Source: an uncultured Acidovorax sp.
Lineage (GTDB): Bacteria; Pseudomonadota; Gammaproteobacteria; Burkholderiales; Burkholderiaceae_C
Length of the DNA stretch: 64,000 nucleotides
Assembly (NCBI GenBank): GCA_913774955.1
Contig: CAJYKV010000024.1
Location: forward strand, 62,001-126,000
Reading direction: 5' to 3'
This document shows, one piece after another, positions 29,788 to 39,456 of this stretch. Position numbers and translations under genes: made by a program. The number at the start of each line of letters is the position of its first letter. The stretch's first letter is position 1. The notes under the pieces were generated by a model. That model searched no databases, was not told the DNA's origin, and saw nothing but the letters and a program-made list of their open reading frames with translations.

Positions 29788-31506
29788 ATGACGCCCCCGC
29801 CCTCGCATGCGCCCGGGAACCATCCGGTTCCCGACGGCCACGGCCGCAACCTGTTCGAGACCGACACCGAACTGCAGTCCCTGCTGGCGCTCTACCTGCC
29901 GGACGACCTCCACGCGCATATGCGGCCGCATTTCGCGCGCCTGGGCGGCCTGGCGGGTGGCCTGCTGGACGACCTGGCCGGCACCGCCGACCGCAATCCC
30001 CCCGTGCTCGAACACCGCACGCGCACCGGCCTCGACGTGCAGCGCATCGTCAAGCACCCGGCGTACGTCGAGATGGAGCGGCTGGCGCTCAGCGAATTCG
30101 GCCTGGGGGCCATGTCGCACCGCGAGGAGACGCTGGGCTGGCGCGGTCCCATGCCGGCGCTCGTCAAATACGCGCTGACCTATCTCTTCGTGCAGGCGGA
30201 GTTCGGCCTGTGCTGCCCGGTCTCCATGACCGATTCGCTGACGCGCACGCTGCGCAAGTTCGGCAGCCCGGAGCTGCTGGCCCGCTATCTGCCCGCCCTC
30301 ACGTCGCTCGATGTCGAAGAACTGGCCCAGGGTGCCATGTTCATGACCGAACAGGGTGCCGGCTCCGACATCGCCGCCACCGCGACCCGCGCCACGCCGG
30401 CCGGCGACGGCAGCTGGCGGCTGACCGGCGACAAGTGGTTCTGCTCGAATCCCGACGCGGGGTTCGCGATGGTGCTGGCCCGCATCGACGGCGCCTCCGA
30501 GGGCCTGAAGGGTGTCTCGCTCTTCCTGCTGCCGCGCCGGCTGGAGGACGGCAGCCTCAACCACTACCGCATCGTCCGCCTGAAGGACAAGCTGGGCACG
30601 CGCTCCATGGCCAGCGGCGAGATCCAGCTCACGGGCGCGGTGGCCTATATCGTGGGCGAGGAAGGCCGCGGCTTCGTGCAGATGGCCGACATGGTGAACA
30701 ACTCGCGGCTGTCGAACGGCGTGCGTGCCGCGGGGCTGATGCGGCGGGCGGTGTCCGAGGCGGAATTCGTCGCCGCCGAGCGCCGGGCCTTCGGCCGCGC
30801 GCTGCAGGACATGCCGCTCATGCGCCGCCAGCTCGACAAGCTGCGCGTGCCGGCCGAGCAGGCGCGGACCATGGTGTTCCAGACCGCGCGGGCGCTCGCA
30901 CGCTCGGACGCCGGCGAAAAGGACGCCTACGCCCTGCTGCGCATCCTCACGCCGCTCATCAAGTTCCGCGCCTGCCGCGACGCGCGCAAGGTGACCGGCG
31001 ATGCGATGGAGGTGCGCGGCGGCTGCGGCTACATCGAGGAGTTCAGCGACGCCCGCCTGGTGCGCGATGCGCACCTGGGCTCGATCTGGGAAGGCACCAG
31101 CAACATCGTCGCCCTGGACGTGCTGCGCGCGATCCGCCGCGAAGGCTCTCTGCCCGTGCTGGCCGCCCACAACACCGCGCTGCTCGAAGACGCGGCCCTG
31201 CCCCCGGCCTTCGCCGCCGCCCTCGCCCACAGCTTCGGGCGCGCCTGCGCCCTGGCCGAAACCGCGCTGCAGCAGGATGGCGGCGAGGCGCTGGCCCGCC
31301 AGGCGGCATCGGCGCTCTACCACTGCACCAGCGCCATTGCCATGGCCTGGGAGGCGGGCAGGACCGGTTCCGCCGCGCGCATGCACTGGGCCCGCATGGT
31401 GCTGTGGCACCGCGTGCTGCCGCGCGATCCGCTGCGGCCCGACGTGCCGCCCGCGGAATGGCAGGACCGCGCGAGCGTGCCCCCGGCGGCCACCGCCGTC
31501 GCCTGA
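29788..31506 (+). CDS. acyl-CoA dehydrogenase, AidB-like subfamily
   Basis: This flavoenzyme oxidises an acyl-CoA at the alpha-beta bond. The 572-residue protein is longer than ordinary short-chain dehydrogenases and resembles the AidB-like branch: FMTEQGAGSDIAAT, LTGDKWFCSNPDAGFAMVLAR, RLKDKLGTRSMASGEI, GGCGYIEEFSDARLVRDAHLGSIWEGTSNI, with an extra C-terminal helical region. The start ATG at 29788 has an AAGGAGA ribosome site 4-5 bases before it. It heads an operon with a Bug binding protein and a CoA-transferase, suggesting catabolism of an imported organic acid through its CoA ester. Confidence 0.88.
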   Translation: MTPPPSHAPGNHPVPDGHGRNLFETDTELQSLLALYLPDDLHAHMRPHFARLGGLAGGLLDDLAGTADRNPPVLEHRTRTGLDVQRIVKHPAYVEMERLALSEFGLGAMSHREETLGWRGPMPALVKYALTYLFVQAEFGLCCPVSMTDSLTRTLRKFGSPELLARYLPALTSLDVEELAQGAMFMTEQGAGSDIAATATRATPAGDGSWRLTGDKWFCSNPDAGFAMVLARIDGASEGLKGVSLFLLPRRLEDGSLNHYRIVRLKDKLGTRSMASGEIQLTGAVAYIVGEEGRGFVQMADMVNNSRLSNGVRAAGLMRRAVSEAEFVAAERRAFGRALQDMPLMRRQLDKLRVPAEQARTMVFQTARALARSDAGEKDAYALLRILTPLIKFRACRDARKVTGDAMEVRGGCGYIEEFSDARLVRDAHLGSIWEGTSNIVALDVLRAIRREGSLPVLAAHNTALLEDAALPPAFAAALAHSFGRACALAETALQQDGGEALARQAASALYHCTSAIAMAWEAGRTGSAARMHWARMVLWHRVLPRDPLRPDVPPAEWQDRASVPPAATAVA

Positions 31507-31545
31507 TCTCTTCAGGCAACCTCACTACAACGGAGACAAAGCACG

Positions 31546-32526
31546 ATGAAGAAACGCACCCTGATCACCGCCGCCTGCGCCCTGCTGGCGACGTCCTTCC
31601 TGGCCCCCGCGGGCGCCGCGGACGCCTTCCCGGCCAAGCCGCTCACGCTGGTGATCCCCTACCCGCCCGGGGGCCCTACCGATGCCATGGCGCGCACCCT
31701 GGCCGCCGAGATCAAGGACCGCATCGGCCAGCCGATGATCGTGGAGAACCGCGCGGGGGCCAACGGCAACATCGGCGCAGAATACGTCGCGCGGGCGGAG
31801 CCCGACGGCTACACGCTGATGTTCGGTACATCGGGGCCCCTGGCCATCAACGCCAGCCTCTACGCCAAGCTCGGCTACGACCCCCTCAAGAGCTATGCGC
31901 CGGTGATCCGCGTGGGCTACCTGCCCAACGTGCTGGTGGTGCATCCCAGCGTGCCGGCGCAGACCGTGAAGGAGCTCGTCGCCTACGGACGGGCCCATCC
32001 GGGCAAGCTGGCCTACGCCTCCTCGGGCAGCGGCGCGTCGTCGCACCTCGCGGGCGTGCTGTTCAACTCCGTGGCGGGAACCGACTTCCTGCACATTCCC
32101 TACAAGGGCACGGGCCCCGCGCTCAACGATCTGCTGGGAGGCCAGGTCGCCATGAGCTTCACCGACGTGCTGACCGCCCAGCCCTACGTCAAGGCCGGCA
32201 GGCTGCGCGCGCTCGGGGTGACGACCGCGAAGCGCTCGCAGGCCCTACCCGACGTGCCCACGGTGGCCGAGCAGGGCTACCCGGGCTACGACGTCAGCGT
32301 GTTCTTCGGCGTCGTGGCGCCCGCGGGCACGCCGGCCGACCGCATCGCCCTCCTCAACAAGGCATTCGCCGGAGCGCTCTCCAGCCCCAAGGTCAAGGCG
32401 CTGTTCGCCTCGCAGGGTCTGGAGGCCGCCACGGATACGCGCCCGCAGGCGCTGGGGCGCTTCATCGCCGACGAGACGGCCAAGTGGGGGCAGGTCGTGC
32501 AGCAGTCGGGAGTCCGCCTTGACTGA
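31546..32526 (+). CDS. Bug family tripartite tricarboxylate transporter substrate-binding protein
   Basis: This 326-residue periplasmic protein has a signal peptide (MKKRTLITAACALLATSFLAPAGAADA) and the Bug/TctC signature: FPAKPLTLVIPYPPGGPTDAMAR, then VENRAGANGNIGAEYVARAEPDGYTL. Bug proteins bind carboxylated or amide compounds; most are orphans in Burkholderiales genomes and some act as sensors. No TctA or TctB gene is adjacent, so this one is an orphan in the window. It lies between an acyl-CoA dehydrogenase and a CoA-transferase, pointing to the acid they process. Confidence 0.93.
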   Translation: MKKRTLITAACALLATSFLAPAGAADAFPAKPLTLVIPYPPGGPTDAMARTLAAEIKDRIGQPMIVENRAGANGNIGAEYVARAEPDGYTLMFGTSGPLAINASLYAKLGYDPLKSYAPVIRVGYLPNVLVVHPSVPAQTVKELVAYGRAHPGKLAYASSGSGASSHLAGVLFNSVAGTDFLHIPYKGTGPALNDLLGGQVAMSFTDVLTAQPYVKAGRLRALGVTTAKRSQALPDVPTVAEQGYPGYDVSVFFGVVAPAGTPADRIALLNKAFAGALSSPKVKALFASQGLEAATDTRPQALGRFIADETAKWGQVVQQSGVRLD

Positions 32527-33661
32527 GTGCGCCGCCACCGGCGCACTGGCCGGCATCCGCGTGCTCGATCTCTCCCGCATCCTCGGCGGGCCGTACTGCG
32601 GCCAGATCCTGGGGGACCATGGCGCGGACGTGCTCAAGGTGGAGCCGCCCGAGGGCGACGACACGCGCACCTGGGGCCCACCGTTCCAGGGCGGCGTGGC
32701 CTCCTATTACATGGGGCTGAACCGCAACAAGCGCGTGCAGCACCTCGATCTTTCCGGCGACGACGGCCGGGCCCGCCTGCTGGAGCTGGTGGCCCAGGCC
32801 GACGTGCTGGTGGAGAACTTCAAGTCCGGCACCATGGAGCGCTGGGGCATCGGCTACGAAACGCTGGCGCAGCGGTTCCCGCGGCTGGTCTGGTGCCGCG
32901 TGAGCGGCTTCGGCAGCGACGGCCCGCTGGGCGGCCTGCCCGGCTACGACGCGGCGGTGCAGGCGATGTCCGGCATCATGAGCGTGAACGGCGAGGCGGG
33001 CGGCGACGCGCTTCGCGTCGGCCTGCCGGTGGTGGACATGGTGACCGGGCTGCATGCCGTCATCGGCGTGCTGCTCGCCCTGCAGGAGCGCCAGCGCAGC
33101 GGCCGCGGCCAGCTGGTGGAGGCGGCGCTCTACGACAGCGGCATCTCGCTGCTGCATCCCCATGCGGCCAACTGGTTCATGGACGGACGGGTGCCGGGCC
33201 GCACCGGCAACGCCCATCCCAACATCTACCCCTACGACACGCTGCGCACCGCCAGCGCGCCGGTCTTCGTCACGGTGGGCAACGACCGGCAGTTCGCGGC
33301 CTTCTGCCGCTGTATCGGCCTGCCCGGGCTGGCCGACGATCCCCGGTTCGCGCGGGCGGGAGACCGATCCCGCAACCGCTCGGAACTTAAAACCTTGCTG
33401 GAGGATGCGACGCAGGCGCTGCAGGCCGCCACGCTGGTCGAGCGGCTGATGGCTGCCGGCGTACCAGCGGCGCCTGTGCTGGATGTGGACGCGGCGCTGG
33501 AGCATCCGCACACGGTGCACCGGAAGATGGTGGTGGAGATGGAGTCCGGCTACCGCGGCTTGGGAAGCCCCGTGGCGCTGGAGCGCACCCCTGCAACCTA
33601 CCGGCATGCGCCGCTCACCGCGGGCGACGCGTTCCTGCCCCGGGATGGTGAGAGCGGCTGA
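32519..33661 (+). CDS. CaiB/BaiF family CoA-transferase
   Basis: This class III CoA-transferase of 380 residues moves CoA between carboxylic acids. It starts with the conserved LAGIRVLDLSRILGGPYCGQILGDHGADVLKVEPP and has GDDTRTWGPPF; the catalytic Asp is probably D173 in LPVVDMVTGLHA. The start is a TTG at 32519 preceded by GGGAG; it overlaps the end of the Bug gene by eight bases, and no ATG or GTG exists before the conserved region. It likely activates the acid that the acyl-CoA dehydrogenase then oxidises. Confidence 0.9.
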   Translation: MTECAATGALAGIRVLDLSRILGGPYCGQILGDHGADVLKVEPPEGDDTRTWGPPFQGGVASYYMGLNRNKRVQHLDLSGDDGRARLLELVAQADVLVENFKSGTMERWGIGYETLAQRFPRLVWCRVSGFGSDGPLGGLPGYDAAVQAMSGIMSVNGEAGGDALRVGLPVVDMVTGLHAVIGVLLALQERQRSGRGQLVEAALYDSGISLLHPHAANWFMDGRVPGRTGNAHPNIYPYDTLRTASAPVFVTVGNDRQFAAFCRCIGLPGLADDPRFARAGDRSRNRSELKTLLEDATQALQAATLVERLMAAGVPAAPVLDVDAALEHPHTVHRKMVVEMESGYRGLGSPVALERTPATYRHAPLTAGDAFLPRDGESG

Positions 33662-33778
33662 GACGCCCCTTCCGGCGCCGTCGCCGCATCTTGTCGTGCG
33701 GCTCCGCCAGAACCGCTTCGCTGGGCCGTACGAGCCGCTCCCGGCGGGGCGCCCCTGCCGCCATGGGGATAGCCGGCC

Positions 33779-34606
33779 CTAAGCCGGCGAATCCGCGTGC
33801 GCAGCGCTCGCGTGCAGGCAGATGGCTGCCGCCGCGCCCACGTTGAGCGACTCCTCGCCGCCCGGCTGCGCGATGCGGATCAGGTGCGTGGCGCGCTGCT
33901 GCAGCGCATCGGACACGCCCTGCCCTTCGTGGCCCAGGATCCAGCCGCAGGGCCAGGGCAGCTGCGCGCGGTGCAGCAGTTCGCCGCCGTGCGAGCTGGT
34001 GGCCAGGAGCGGCACCGCGAGCGCGTCGATGTCCTCAGCCGCGAGCCCTTCGACGAGGTGCAGCGCGAAATGCGCGCCCATGCCGGCCCGCAGCACCTTG
34101 GGGCTCCAGAGGCCCGCCGTTCCTTTCAGCGCCGCGATCTGGCGAAAGCCGAAGGCCGAGGCGCTGCGCAGGATCGAGCCGACGTTGCCGGCGTCCTGCA
34201 GCCGGTCCAGCACCACCGTGGCCAGGCCGGGCTGCAGCGCGGGCGCCTCGGTGGCCGTCACCACGAAGCCCATGCGCGCCGGCGATTCGAGGCCGCTCAC
34301 GTCGGCCCAGAGCGCGTCGGCGAGCACCACGTTGCGCGCCGCATGGCCGCCCCAGGCGTGTTCCCAGGCGGGCCAGGCGGATTCGGCGTACACCCCGATG
34401 GCCGGGCGCACGCCGCGTTCCAGCGCGGCGCGGCACAGGTGGTCGCCTTCGAGCCAGACGCGGCCCTGGCGCCGGTAGGCGCCGCTGTCCTGCGCCAGGC
34501 GGCGCAGATCCTTCACGAACGCGTTGTCGCGCGACTGGATGAACGTCGCCGCGGCGTTCGGTGCGCCACCGGTATCGGCGCCGGCGGGATGGCGGGGGCC
34601 GGTCAT
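33779..34606 (-). CDS. TrmH/SpoU family RNA methyltransferase
   Basis: This is a SAM-dependent 2'-O-ribose methyltransferase of 275 residues. An N-terminal substrate-binding domain ([18 protein letters not shown]...) precedes the SPOUT domain. The three SpoU motifs are seen: [31 protein letters not shown] and [18 protein letters not shown]. The target RNA (rRNA or tRNA) cannot be told. It overlaps the rnhB stop in an ATGA and is the last gene of the long leftward envelope block. Confidence 0.9.
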   Translation of the reverse strand: MTGPRHPAGADTGGAPNAAATFIQSRDNAFVKDLRRLAQDSGAYRRQGRVWLEGDHLCRAALERGVRPAIGVYAESAWPAWEHAWGGHAARNVVLADALWADVSGLESPARMGFVVTATEAPALQPGLATVVLDRLQDAGNVGSILRSASAFGFRQIAALKGTAGLWSPKVLRAGMGAHFALHLVEGLAAEDIDALAVPLLATSSHGGELLHRAQLPWPCGWILGHEGQGVSDALQQRATHLIRIAQPGGEESLNVGAAAAICLHASAAHADSPA

Positions 34607-35340
34607 GCGCGCATGCCCTCGAACGCCGCGGAGCCCGCGAGGACCGCCGGGCCCACGGTCACCGCCGTGGTGGTCATCGTGGTGATGGGAGCGCCCGGCC
34701 CGGCGCCGCGCACCACCGCGCGCTGCATTGCGGCCGCCACGGGCGCGAAGGAGCGGCGGTGCTCGGGGCAGGCGCCGTGGGCCTGCAGCGCGGCCATGTG
34801 TTCCGCCGTGCCATAGCCCTTGTGGCCGGCGAAGCCATAGTGCGGATAGGCCTCGTGCAGGCGTGCGCACCAGCGGTCGCGCGTCACCTTGGCGAGGATG
34901 GAAGCAGCGGAGATCGACTGCACCAGCGCGTCGCCCTTCACGATGGCGTCGGCCGGCACGTCGAGCGGCGGCAGGCGGTTGCCGTCCACCAGCACGCGCA
35001 CGGGCTTGAGCCGCAGGCCTGCCACGGCGCGGCGCATCGCCAGCATCGTGGCCTGCAGGATGTTGAGCGTGTCGATCTCTTCCACCGTGGCCTCGGCCAC
35101 GCTGCAGCACAGGGCCTTGGCGCGGATCTCGTCGAACAATGCCTCGCGGCGCGCGGCCGTCAGTACCTTGGAATCGGCCAGGCCGGCGATCGGCTGCAGA
35201 TCGTCGAGGATCACGGCCGCGGCCACCACGGGCCCGGCCAGCGGCCCGCGGCCGGCCTCGTCCACGCCGGCCACGAGCCCGGGCGGGTGCCATGGAAGCT
35301 GGGCCTGGTCAGCCCGCGGCAAGGATTTTCTGGATCGCAT
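34603..35340 (-). CDS. rnhB: ribonuclease HII
   Basis: RNase HII removes ribonucleotides from DNA-RNA hybrids. The 245-residue protein has the catalytic DEAGRG at residues 27-32 and [15 protein letters not shown] and [12 protein letters not shown] further on. It is about 40 residues longer than the E. coli enzyme; the extra part is a Thr/Ala/Gly-rich C-terminal tail ([17 protein letters not shown]) with no known domain. The start overlaps the end of lpxB by 32 bases, the usual lpxB-rnhB coupling. Confidence 0.95.
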   Translation of the reverse strand: MRSRKSLPRADQAQLPWHPPGLVAGVDEAGRGPLAGPVVAAAVILDDLQPIAGLADSKVLTAARREALFDEIRAKALCCSVAEATVEEIDTLNILQATMLAMRRAVAGLRLKPVRVLVDGNRLPPLDVPADAIVKGDALVQSISAASILAKVTRDRWCARLHEAYPHYGFAGHKGYGTAEHMAALQAHGACPEHRRSFAPVAAAMQRAVVRGAGPGAPITTMTTTAVTVGPAVLAGSAAFEGMRA

Positions 35341-36553
35341 CGGCGGCCAATCGCGGTGTGTCGCGGCGCAGTTCTTCGTGGAGCGCGGTGAAGCGCCGCT
35401 CCAGCGCCTCCCGCTCGGCGGCCGGCGCCTCCAGCCACCGCAGCACAGCGGCGGCCAGCGCCTCGGGCGTGGCGGCGTCCTGGAGCAGCTCGGGCACGAC
35501 GAATTCGCCGCTGAGAATGTTCGGCAGCCCCACCCAGGGCTGCAGCTGTTTGCGGCGCATGAGCCGCCAGCTGATCGAATGCATATGGTAGGCGATCACC
35601 ATCGGCCGCTTGAAGAGCGCGGCTTCCAGCGTCGCCGTGCCGCTCGCGATGAGCGTGCAGTCGCAGGCGGCCAGCACCGCGTGCGACTGCCCGGCCACCA
35701 CCGTCACGGCGTCCTGCAGGCCGGCCCCGCGCACCGCCGCCTCGATGCGTGCATGCAGCGCGGGCACGGCCGGCACGACCATGCGGATGCGGGGATGCGC
35801 CTTGCGGATCAGCGCGGCGGCCTGCAAGAACGGCGGGGCGATGTAGGCGACCTCGGCCGAGCGGCTGCCCGGCAGGATGGCCAGCACCTCGTCATCCGCC
35901 CCCAGGCCCAGCTGCGCGCGCGCGGCCTGGCGGTCGGGCACCAGCGGGATCACGTTGGCGAGCGGATGGCCGACGTACGTGGCGTCTATGCCGTGCCGCG
36001 CCAGCAGCGCCGGCTCGAACGGGAAGATGCACAGCACGTGGCCCGCGCTGCGGCGGATCTTCTCGACACGGTCGGCGCGCCAGGCCCAGATCGACGGGCA
36101 CACGAAATGCACCGTGGGGATGCCCGCGGCGCGCAGATCGGCCTCCAGGCCGAGGTTGAAGTCGGGGGCGTCCACGCCCACGAAGACATCGGGCCGGTCC
36201 TCGAGCAGCCGCTCACGCAGTTGCCGGCGAATGCGCACGATGCCCAGCAGTTTGCGCACCAGCTCCAGGCTGTAGCCGTGCACGGCCAGCCGCTCGCTGG
36301 GCCACCAGGCATCGAAGCCGCGGCGCTGCATGTGCGCGCCGCCGATGCCCAGGCTCCGCACGCCCGGCCAGCGCTCCTGCAGGCCGTCCAGCAGCAGGCC
36401 CGCCAGCAGGTCGCCGGAAGTCTCGCCGGCCACCATGGCGATGCGGGGCGCCTGCGCAGGCTGGGGCATGGGCTGCGGCACAGCCTGGGGCGACAGCGGC
36501 TGCGGCATGCCGGGCATGCCGGCTGCGTGGCCGGATTGCGGGGAACGGACCAT
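35309..36553 (-). CDS. lpxB: lipid-A-disaccharide synthase
   Basis: LpxB condenses UDP-diacylglucosamine with lipid X to form the lipid A disaccharide at the inner face of the membrane. The 414-residue GT19 protein has [45 protein letters not shown] and [11 protein letters not shown] Pro/Met/Gln-rich leader of about 35 residues ([20 protein letters not shown]) precedes the domain. The ATG at 36553 is 7 bases after the lpxA stop; a longer ORF would overlap lpxA. Confidence 0.95.
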   Translation of the reverse strand: MVRSPQSGHAAGMPGMPQPLSPQAVPQPMPQPAQAPRIAMVAGETSGDLLAGLLLDGLQERWPGVRSLGIGGAHMQRRGFDAWWPSERLAVHGYSLELVRKLLGIVRIRRQLRERLLEDRPDVFVGVDAPDFNLGLEADLRAAGIPTVHFVCPSIWAWRADRVEKIRRSAGHVLCIFPFEPALLARHGIDATYVGHPLANVIPLVPDRQAARAQLGLGADDEVLAILPGSRSAEVAYIAPPFLQAAALIRKAHPRIRMVVPAVPALHARIEAAVRGAGLQDAVTVVAGQSHAVLAACDCTLIASGTATLEAALFKRPMVIAYHMHSISWRLMRRKQLQPWVGLPNILSGEFVVPELLQDAATPEALAAAVLRWLEAPAAEREALERRFTALHEELRRDTPRLAADAIQKILAAG

Positions 36554-36560
36554 CGCAGGA

Positions 36561-37400
36561 TCAGCGGGCCAGCCCGCGCGTGGACGAGGCGATGAAGTCG
36601 AGCAGCAGCGCGACGTCGGCCGCCGCTTCCGGGTGCGCGGCGGGCAGCTCGGCGATCGCGGCGCGCGCGGCATCGAGCGTGAGGCCCTGGCGGTACAGCA
36701 GGCGGTGGGCCTGCTTCAGCGCGGCCAGCCGGTCCGCGGAAAAACCGCGGCGGCGCAGGCCTTCGAGGTTGAGGCCGCGCACGGCCAGCGGGTTGCCGTC
36801 CACCATCATGAAGGGCGGCACGTCCTGCGAGATGTGGCTCGCGAAGCCCGCCATCGCGTGGGCGCCGACCTGGGTGAACTGGTGGATGCCCGTCAGCCCG
36901 CCGATGATCGCCTGGTCGCCCACGCGCACGTGGCCCGCCAGCGTCGCATTGTTGGCGAGGATCGTCTGGTGCCCCACCACGCAGTCGTGCGCGATGTGCA
37001 CGTACGCCATGATCCAGTTGTCGTCGCCGATCGTGGTCACCCCGCGGTCCTGCACCGTGCCGGTGTTGAACGTGCAGAACTCGCGGATGGTGTTGCGGTC
37101 GCCGATCTCCAGCCGGGTCGGCTCGCCCGCGTACTTCTTGTCCTGCGGGGCGGCACCCAGCGAGGCGAACTGGAAGATGCGGTTGTCGCGGCCGATGGTG
37201 GTGAGGCCCTCGATCACGCAGTGCGCGCCCACGGTCGTTCCCGCGCCGATGCGCACGCCCGGCCCGATGACCGCGTAAGGACCGACCGACACGGATGCGT
37301 CGATCTGCGCCCCGGGCGACACGATGGCGGTGGGATGGATGCCCGCCGCGCCCGCGTCCTGCCCTGCGCCCTGCTCCGCCGTCTGGATGCTCGCCGTCAT
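36561..37400 (-). CDS. lpxA: acyl-ACP--UDP-N-acetylglucosamine O-acyltransferase
   Basis: LpxA adds the first 3-hydroxyacyl chain to UDP-GlcNAc in lipid A synthesis. The 279-residue protein is a left-handed beta-helix of hexapeptide repeats ([20 protein letters not shown]...) with the catalytic His region [14 protein letters not shown] and the C-terminal helical part after [13 protein letters not shown]. The ATG at 37400 gives about 17 extra residues before the first repeat. It is 50 bases after fabZ. Confidence 0.96.
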   Translation of the reverse strand: MTASIQTAEQGAGQDAGAAGIHPTAIVSPGAQIDASVSVGPYAVIGPGVRIGAGTTVGAHCVIEGLTTIGRDNRIFQFASLGAAPQDKKYAGEPTRLEIGDRNTIREFCTFNTGTVQDRGVTTIGDDNWIMAYVHIAHDCVVGHQTILANNATLAGHVRVGDQAIIGGLTGIHQFTQVGAHAMAGFASHISQDVPPFMMVDGNPLAVRGLNLEGLRRRGFSADRLAALKQAHRLLYRQGLTLDAARAAIAELPAAHPEAAADVALLLDFIASSTRGLAR

Positions 37401-37450
37401 CGCCTGCCGTCCCGCCTGGTTGGGTTCTGCCGTTGCACGCCGGGCGGCCC

Positions 37451-37891
37451 TCAGGCCACCGTGCGCATGGTGCACATGATCTCGGCCTCGCAGGCGGTGC
37501 TGTCGCCCACGCGGGCCACGCCGCCGAACTTGTAGATGCCGCCCTTGATGCGGTCGAGCTTCACGTCGAGGATCAGCTGGTCGCCCGGCTCCACGGGGCG
37601 CTTGAAGCGCGCGCCGTCGATGCCGACGAAATAGAACACCTTGTCGGCGCCGGGCGCCTCGCCCATCATGTCGAAGGACAGCAGGCCGGCGGCCTGGGCC
37701 AGCGCCTCGAGGATCAGCACGCCGGGCATCACCGGGCGGCTCGGGAAGTGGCCCGTGAAGAATGGCTCGTTGATCGTGACGTTCTTGATCGCCCGGATGC
37801 GCTGCCCCCGTTCGAGTTCGACGACGCGGTCCACCAGCAGGAAGGGATAGCGGTGCGGCAGGAGCTTGAGGATTTGGTGGATGTCCATCAT
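37451..37891 (-). CDS. fabZ: 3-hydroxyacyl-[acyl-carrier-protein] dehydratase FabZ
   Basis: FabZ dehydrates 3-hydroxyacyl-ACP in fatty-acid elongation and competes with LpxA and LpxD for the same acyl donor. The 146-residue hot-dog protein has the catalytic His in [14 protein letters not shown] (H48) and the Glu in [11 protein letters not shown] (E62). The ATG at 37891 overlaps the lpxD stop in an ATGA. Confidence 0.97.
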   Translation of the reverse strand: MMDIHQILKLLPHRYPFLLVDRVVELERGQRIRAIKNVTINEPFFTGHFPSRPVMPGVLILEALAQAAGLLSFDMMGEAPGADKVFYFVGIDGARFKRPVEPGDQLILDVKLDRIKGGIYKFGGVARVGDSTACEAEIMCTMRTVA

Positions 37892-38889
37892 TGGATGTGA
37901 GCGGTCGGACCGTTTTTTCGTATCTGTTCTTCGAGGGCCATGATGCGTGTGCGCAATGCATGGAGCTGCCGGAGCGTGGCCGCGTTCTTTTCCCACTTCG
38001 CATTCTCGTCGAAGGGGAACATGCCGGAGTAGAGGCCGGGGCGCAGCACCGAGCGCGTGATGGCCGTGCCGGGCGACACCTGCACGCCGTCGGCGATCTC
38101 CAGATGCCCCAGGATCATCGCCGCGCCGCCGATCATGCAGTGCGCGCCGATGCGCGTGCTGCCGGACACGCCCGTGCAGCCGGCCACCGCCGTGTGCCGG
38201 CCGATGCGGACGTTGTGGCCGATCTGCACGAGGTTGTCGAGCTTCACGCCGTCCTCGATGACGGTGTCGTCGAGCGCGCCGCGGTCGATGCAGGTGTTGG
38301 CACCGATCTCCACGTCGTCGCCGATGCGCACCGCGCCGAGCTGTTCGATCTTGGTCCAGGCGCCGCCGTCGGGCGCGAAGCCGAAGCCGTCCGCGCCGAT
38401 CACCACGCCGGGGTGCAGCAGGCAGCGCTCGCCGATGCGGCAGTCCTCGCCCACCGTGATGCGCGAGGTCAGCACCGTGCCGGCGCCGACGTGCGCGCCG
38501 CGCTCGACCACGCAGAGCGGGCCGATGCGCGCCGAGGGATCGACGAAGGCGCCGGGATCGACCACCGCGGACGGATGAACGCCCGCCGCCGGCGTGCGGC
38601 CGTGCAGGCGCTTCCAGAGCTGCGTCGCGCGCGCGAAATAGGCGTAGGGATCCTGCGCCACGATGCACGCACCGCGCGCCAGGGCTTCCTCGCGCATCGC
38701 GGGCGCCACAATGACACAGGCCGCCCGGGAGGCGGCCAGTTGTTGGCGGTAGCGCGGATTGCTCAGGAAAGCCAGGTCGCCCGGTTCCGCTGAGTCGAGC
38801 GGTGCGATGCGAAGGATCTCGACGTCGCCGCCACCTCCTTCGATCGTTCCGCCCAGCGCCTCAACAATCTGCCTGAGTCGCACGCTCAC
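37888..38889 (-). CDS. lpxD: UDP-3-O-(3-hydroxyacyl)glucosamine N-acyltransferase
   Basis: LpxD adds the second acyl chain in lipid A synthesis. The 333-residue protein has an N-terminal uridine-binding domain ([23 protein letters not shown]) and a hexapeptide-repeat beta-helix with the active-site segment [17 protein letters not shown]. The start is a GTG at 38889 ([14 protein letters not shown]), with another GTG two codons on. It is 39 bases after skp and coupled to fabZ. Confidence 0.96.
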   Translation of the reverse strand: MSVRLRQIVEALGGTIEGGGGDVEILRIAPLDSAEPGDLAFLSNPRYRQQLAASRAACVIVAPAMREEALARGACIVAQDPYAYFARATQLWKRLHGRTPAAGVHPSAVVDPGAFVDPSARIGPLCVVERGAHVGAGTVLTSRITVGEDCRIGERCLLHPGVVIGADGFGFAPDGGAWTKIEQLGAVRIGDDVEIGANTCIDRGALDDTVIEDGVKLDNLVQIGHNVRIGRHTAVAGCTGVSGSTRIGAHCMIGGAAMILGHLEIADGVQVSPGTAITRSVLRPGLYSGMFPFDENAKWEKNAATLRQLHALRTRIMALEEQIRKNGPTAHIQ

Positions 38890-38928
38890 GCGGGATGCCC
38901 CGCGCGTGCGGCCCGGCAGCGGCTGCGA

Positions 38929-39456
38929 TCACTTCGCACTGCCGCCAGCGCCCGCATTCAGCGCCTTGATCACCTTGTCGGTGATGTCGTGCTTCGGGTT
39001 GATGTAGACGGCTTCCTGCAGGACGACGTCGTACTTCTCGGCCTCGGCCACCTGCTTGACGGCCTTGTTGGCACGTTCGAGCACCTGGCCCAGTTCCTCG
39101 TTCTTGCGCGCGGCCAGGTCATCCTGGAATTCGCGGCGCTTGCGCTGGAAGTCGCGGTCCTGGTCCGCCAGCTGGCGCTGGCGGGCGGTACGCTGGCTTT
39201 CAGCCATCGTGGGAGCCTCGCGCTCGAACTTGTCGCTGGCAGCCTTCAGTGCGTTGCCCTGGTCGACAAGATCCTTCTCGCGCTTGGAGAACTCCTGCTC
39301 CAGCTTGGCCTGCGCGGCCTTGGCCGTGCTGGCTTCGCGGAAGATGCGGTCGGTGTTGACGAAGCCGGCCTTGAACTCCTGTGCCTGCGCAGGCACGGCG
39401 GCGCCGAGCGTGCCGAGCAGAAGGACCAGGGGAATATGGCGGGAAAGGGATTTCAT
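38929..39456 (-). CDS. skp: OmpH/Skp family periplasmic chaperone
   Basis: Skp holds unfolded outer-membrane proteins on the way to BamA. The 175-residue protein has a signal peptide ending AVPAQA (about residue 25), a short beta part (FKAGFVNTDRIFREA) and a long charged coiled coil (about 45-150). The start ATG shares one base with the bamA stop (TAATG), so translation is tightly linked. Confidence 0.94.
   Translation of the reverse strand: MKSLSRHIPLVLLLGTLGAAVPAQAQEFKAGFVNTDRIFREASTAKAAQAKLEQEFSKREKDLVDQGNALKAASDKFEREAPTMAESQRTARQRQLADQDRDFQRKRREFQDDLAARKNEELGQVLERANKAVKQVAEAEKYDVVLQEAVYINPKHDITDKVIKALNAGAGGSAK

Noticed and set aside
33742-33760. A GC-rich inverted repeat (GGGGCGCCCC core with flanking CGGC/GCCG) between the CoA-transferase and methyltransferase genes
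   Set aside because: It has no following T-run on either strand, so I cannot call it a terminator; such palindromes are frequent by chance at this GC content.
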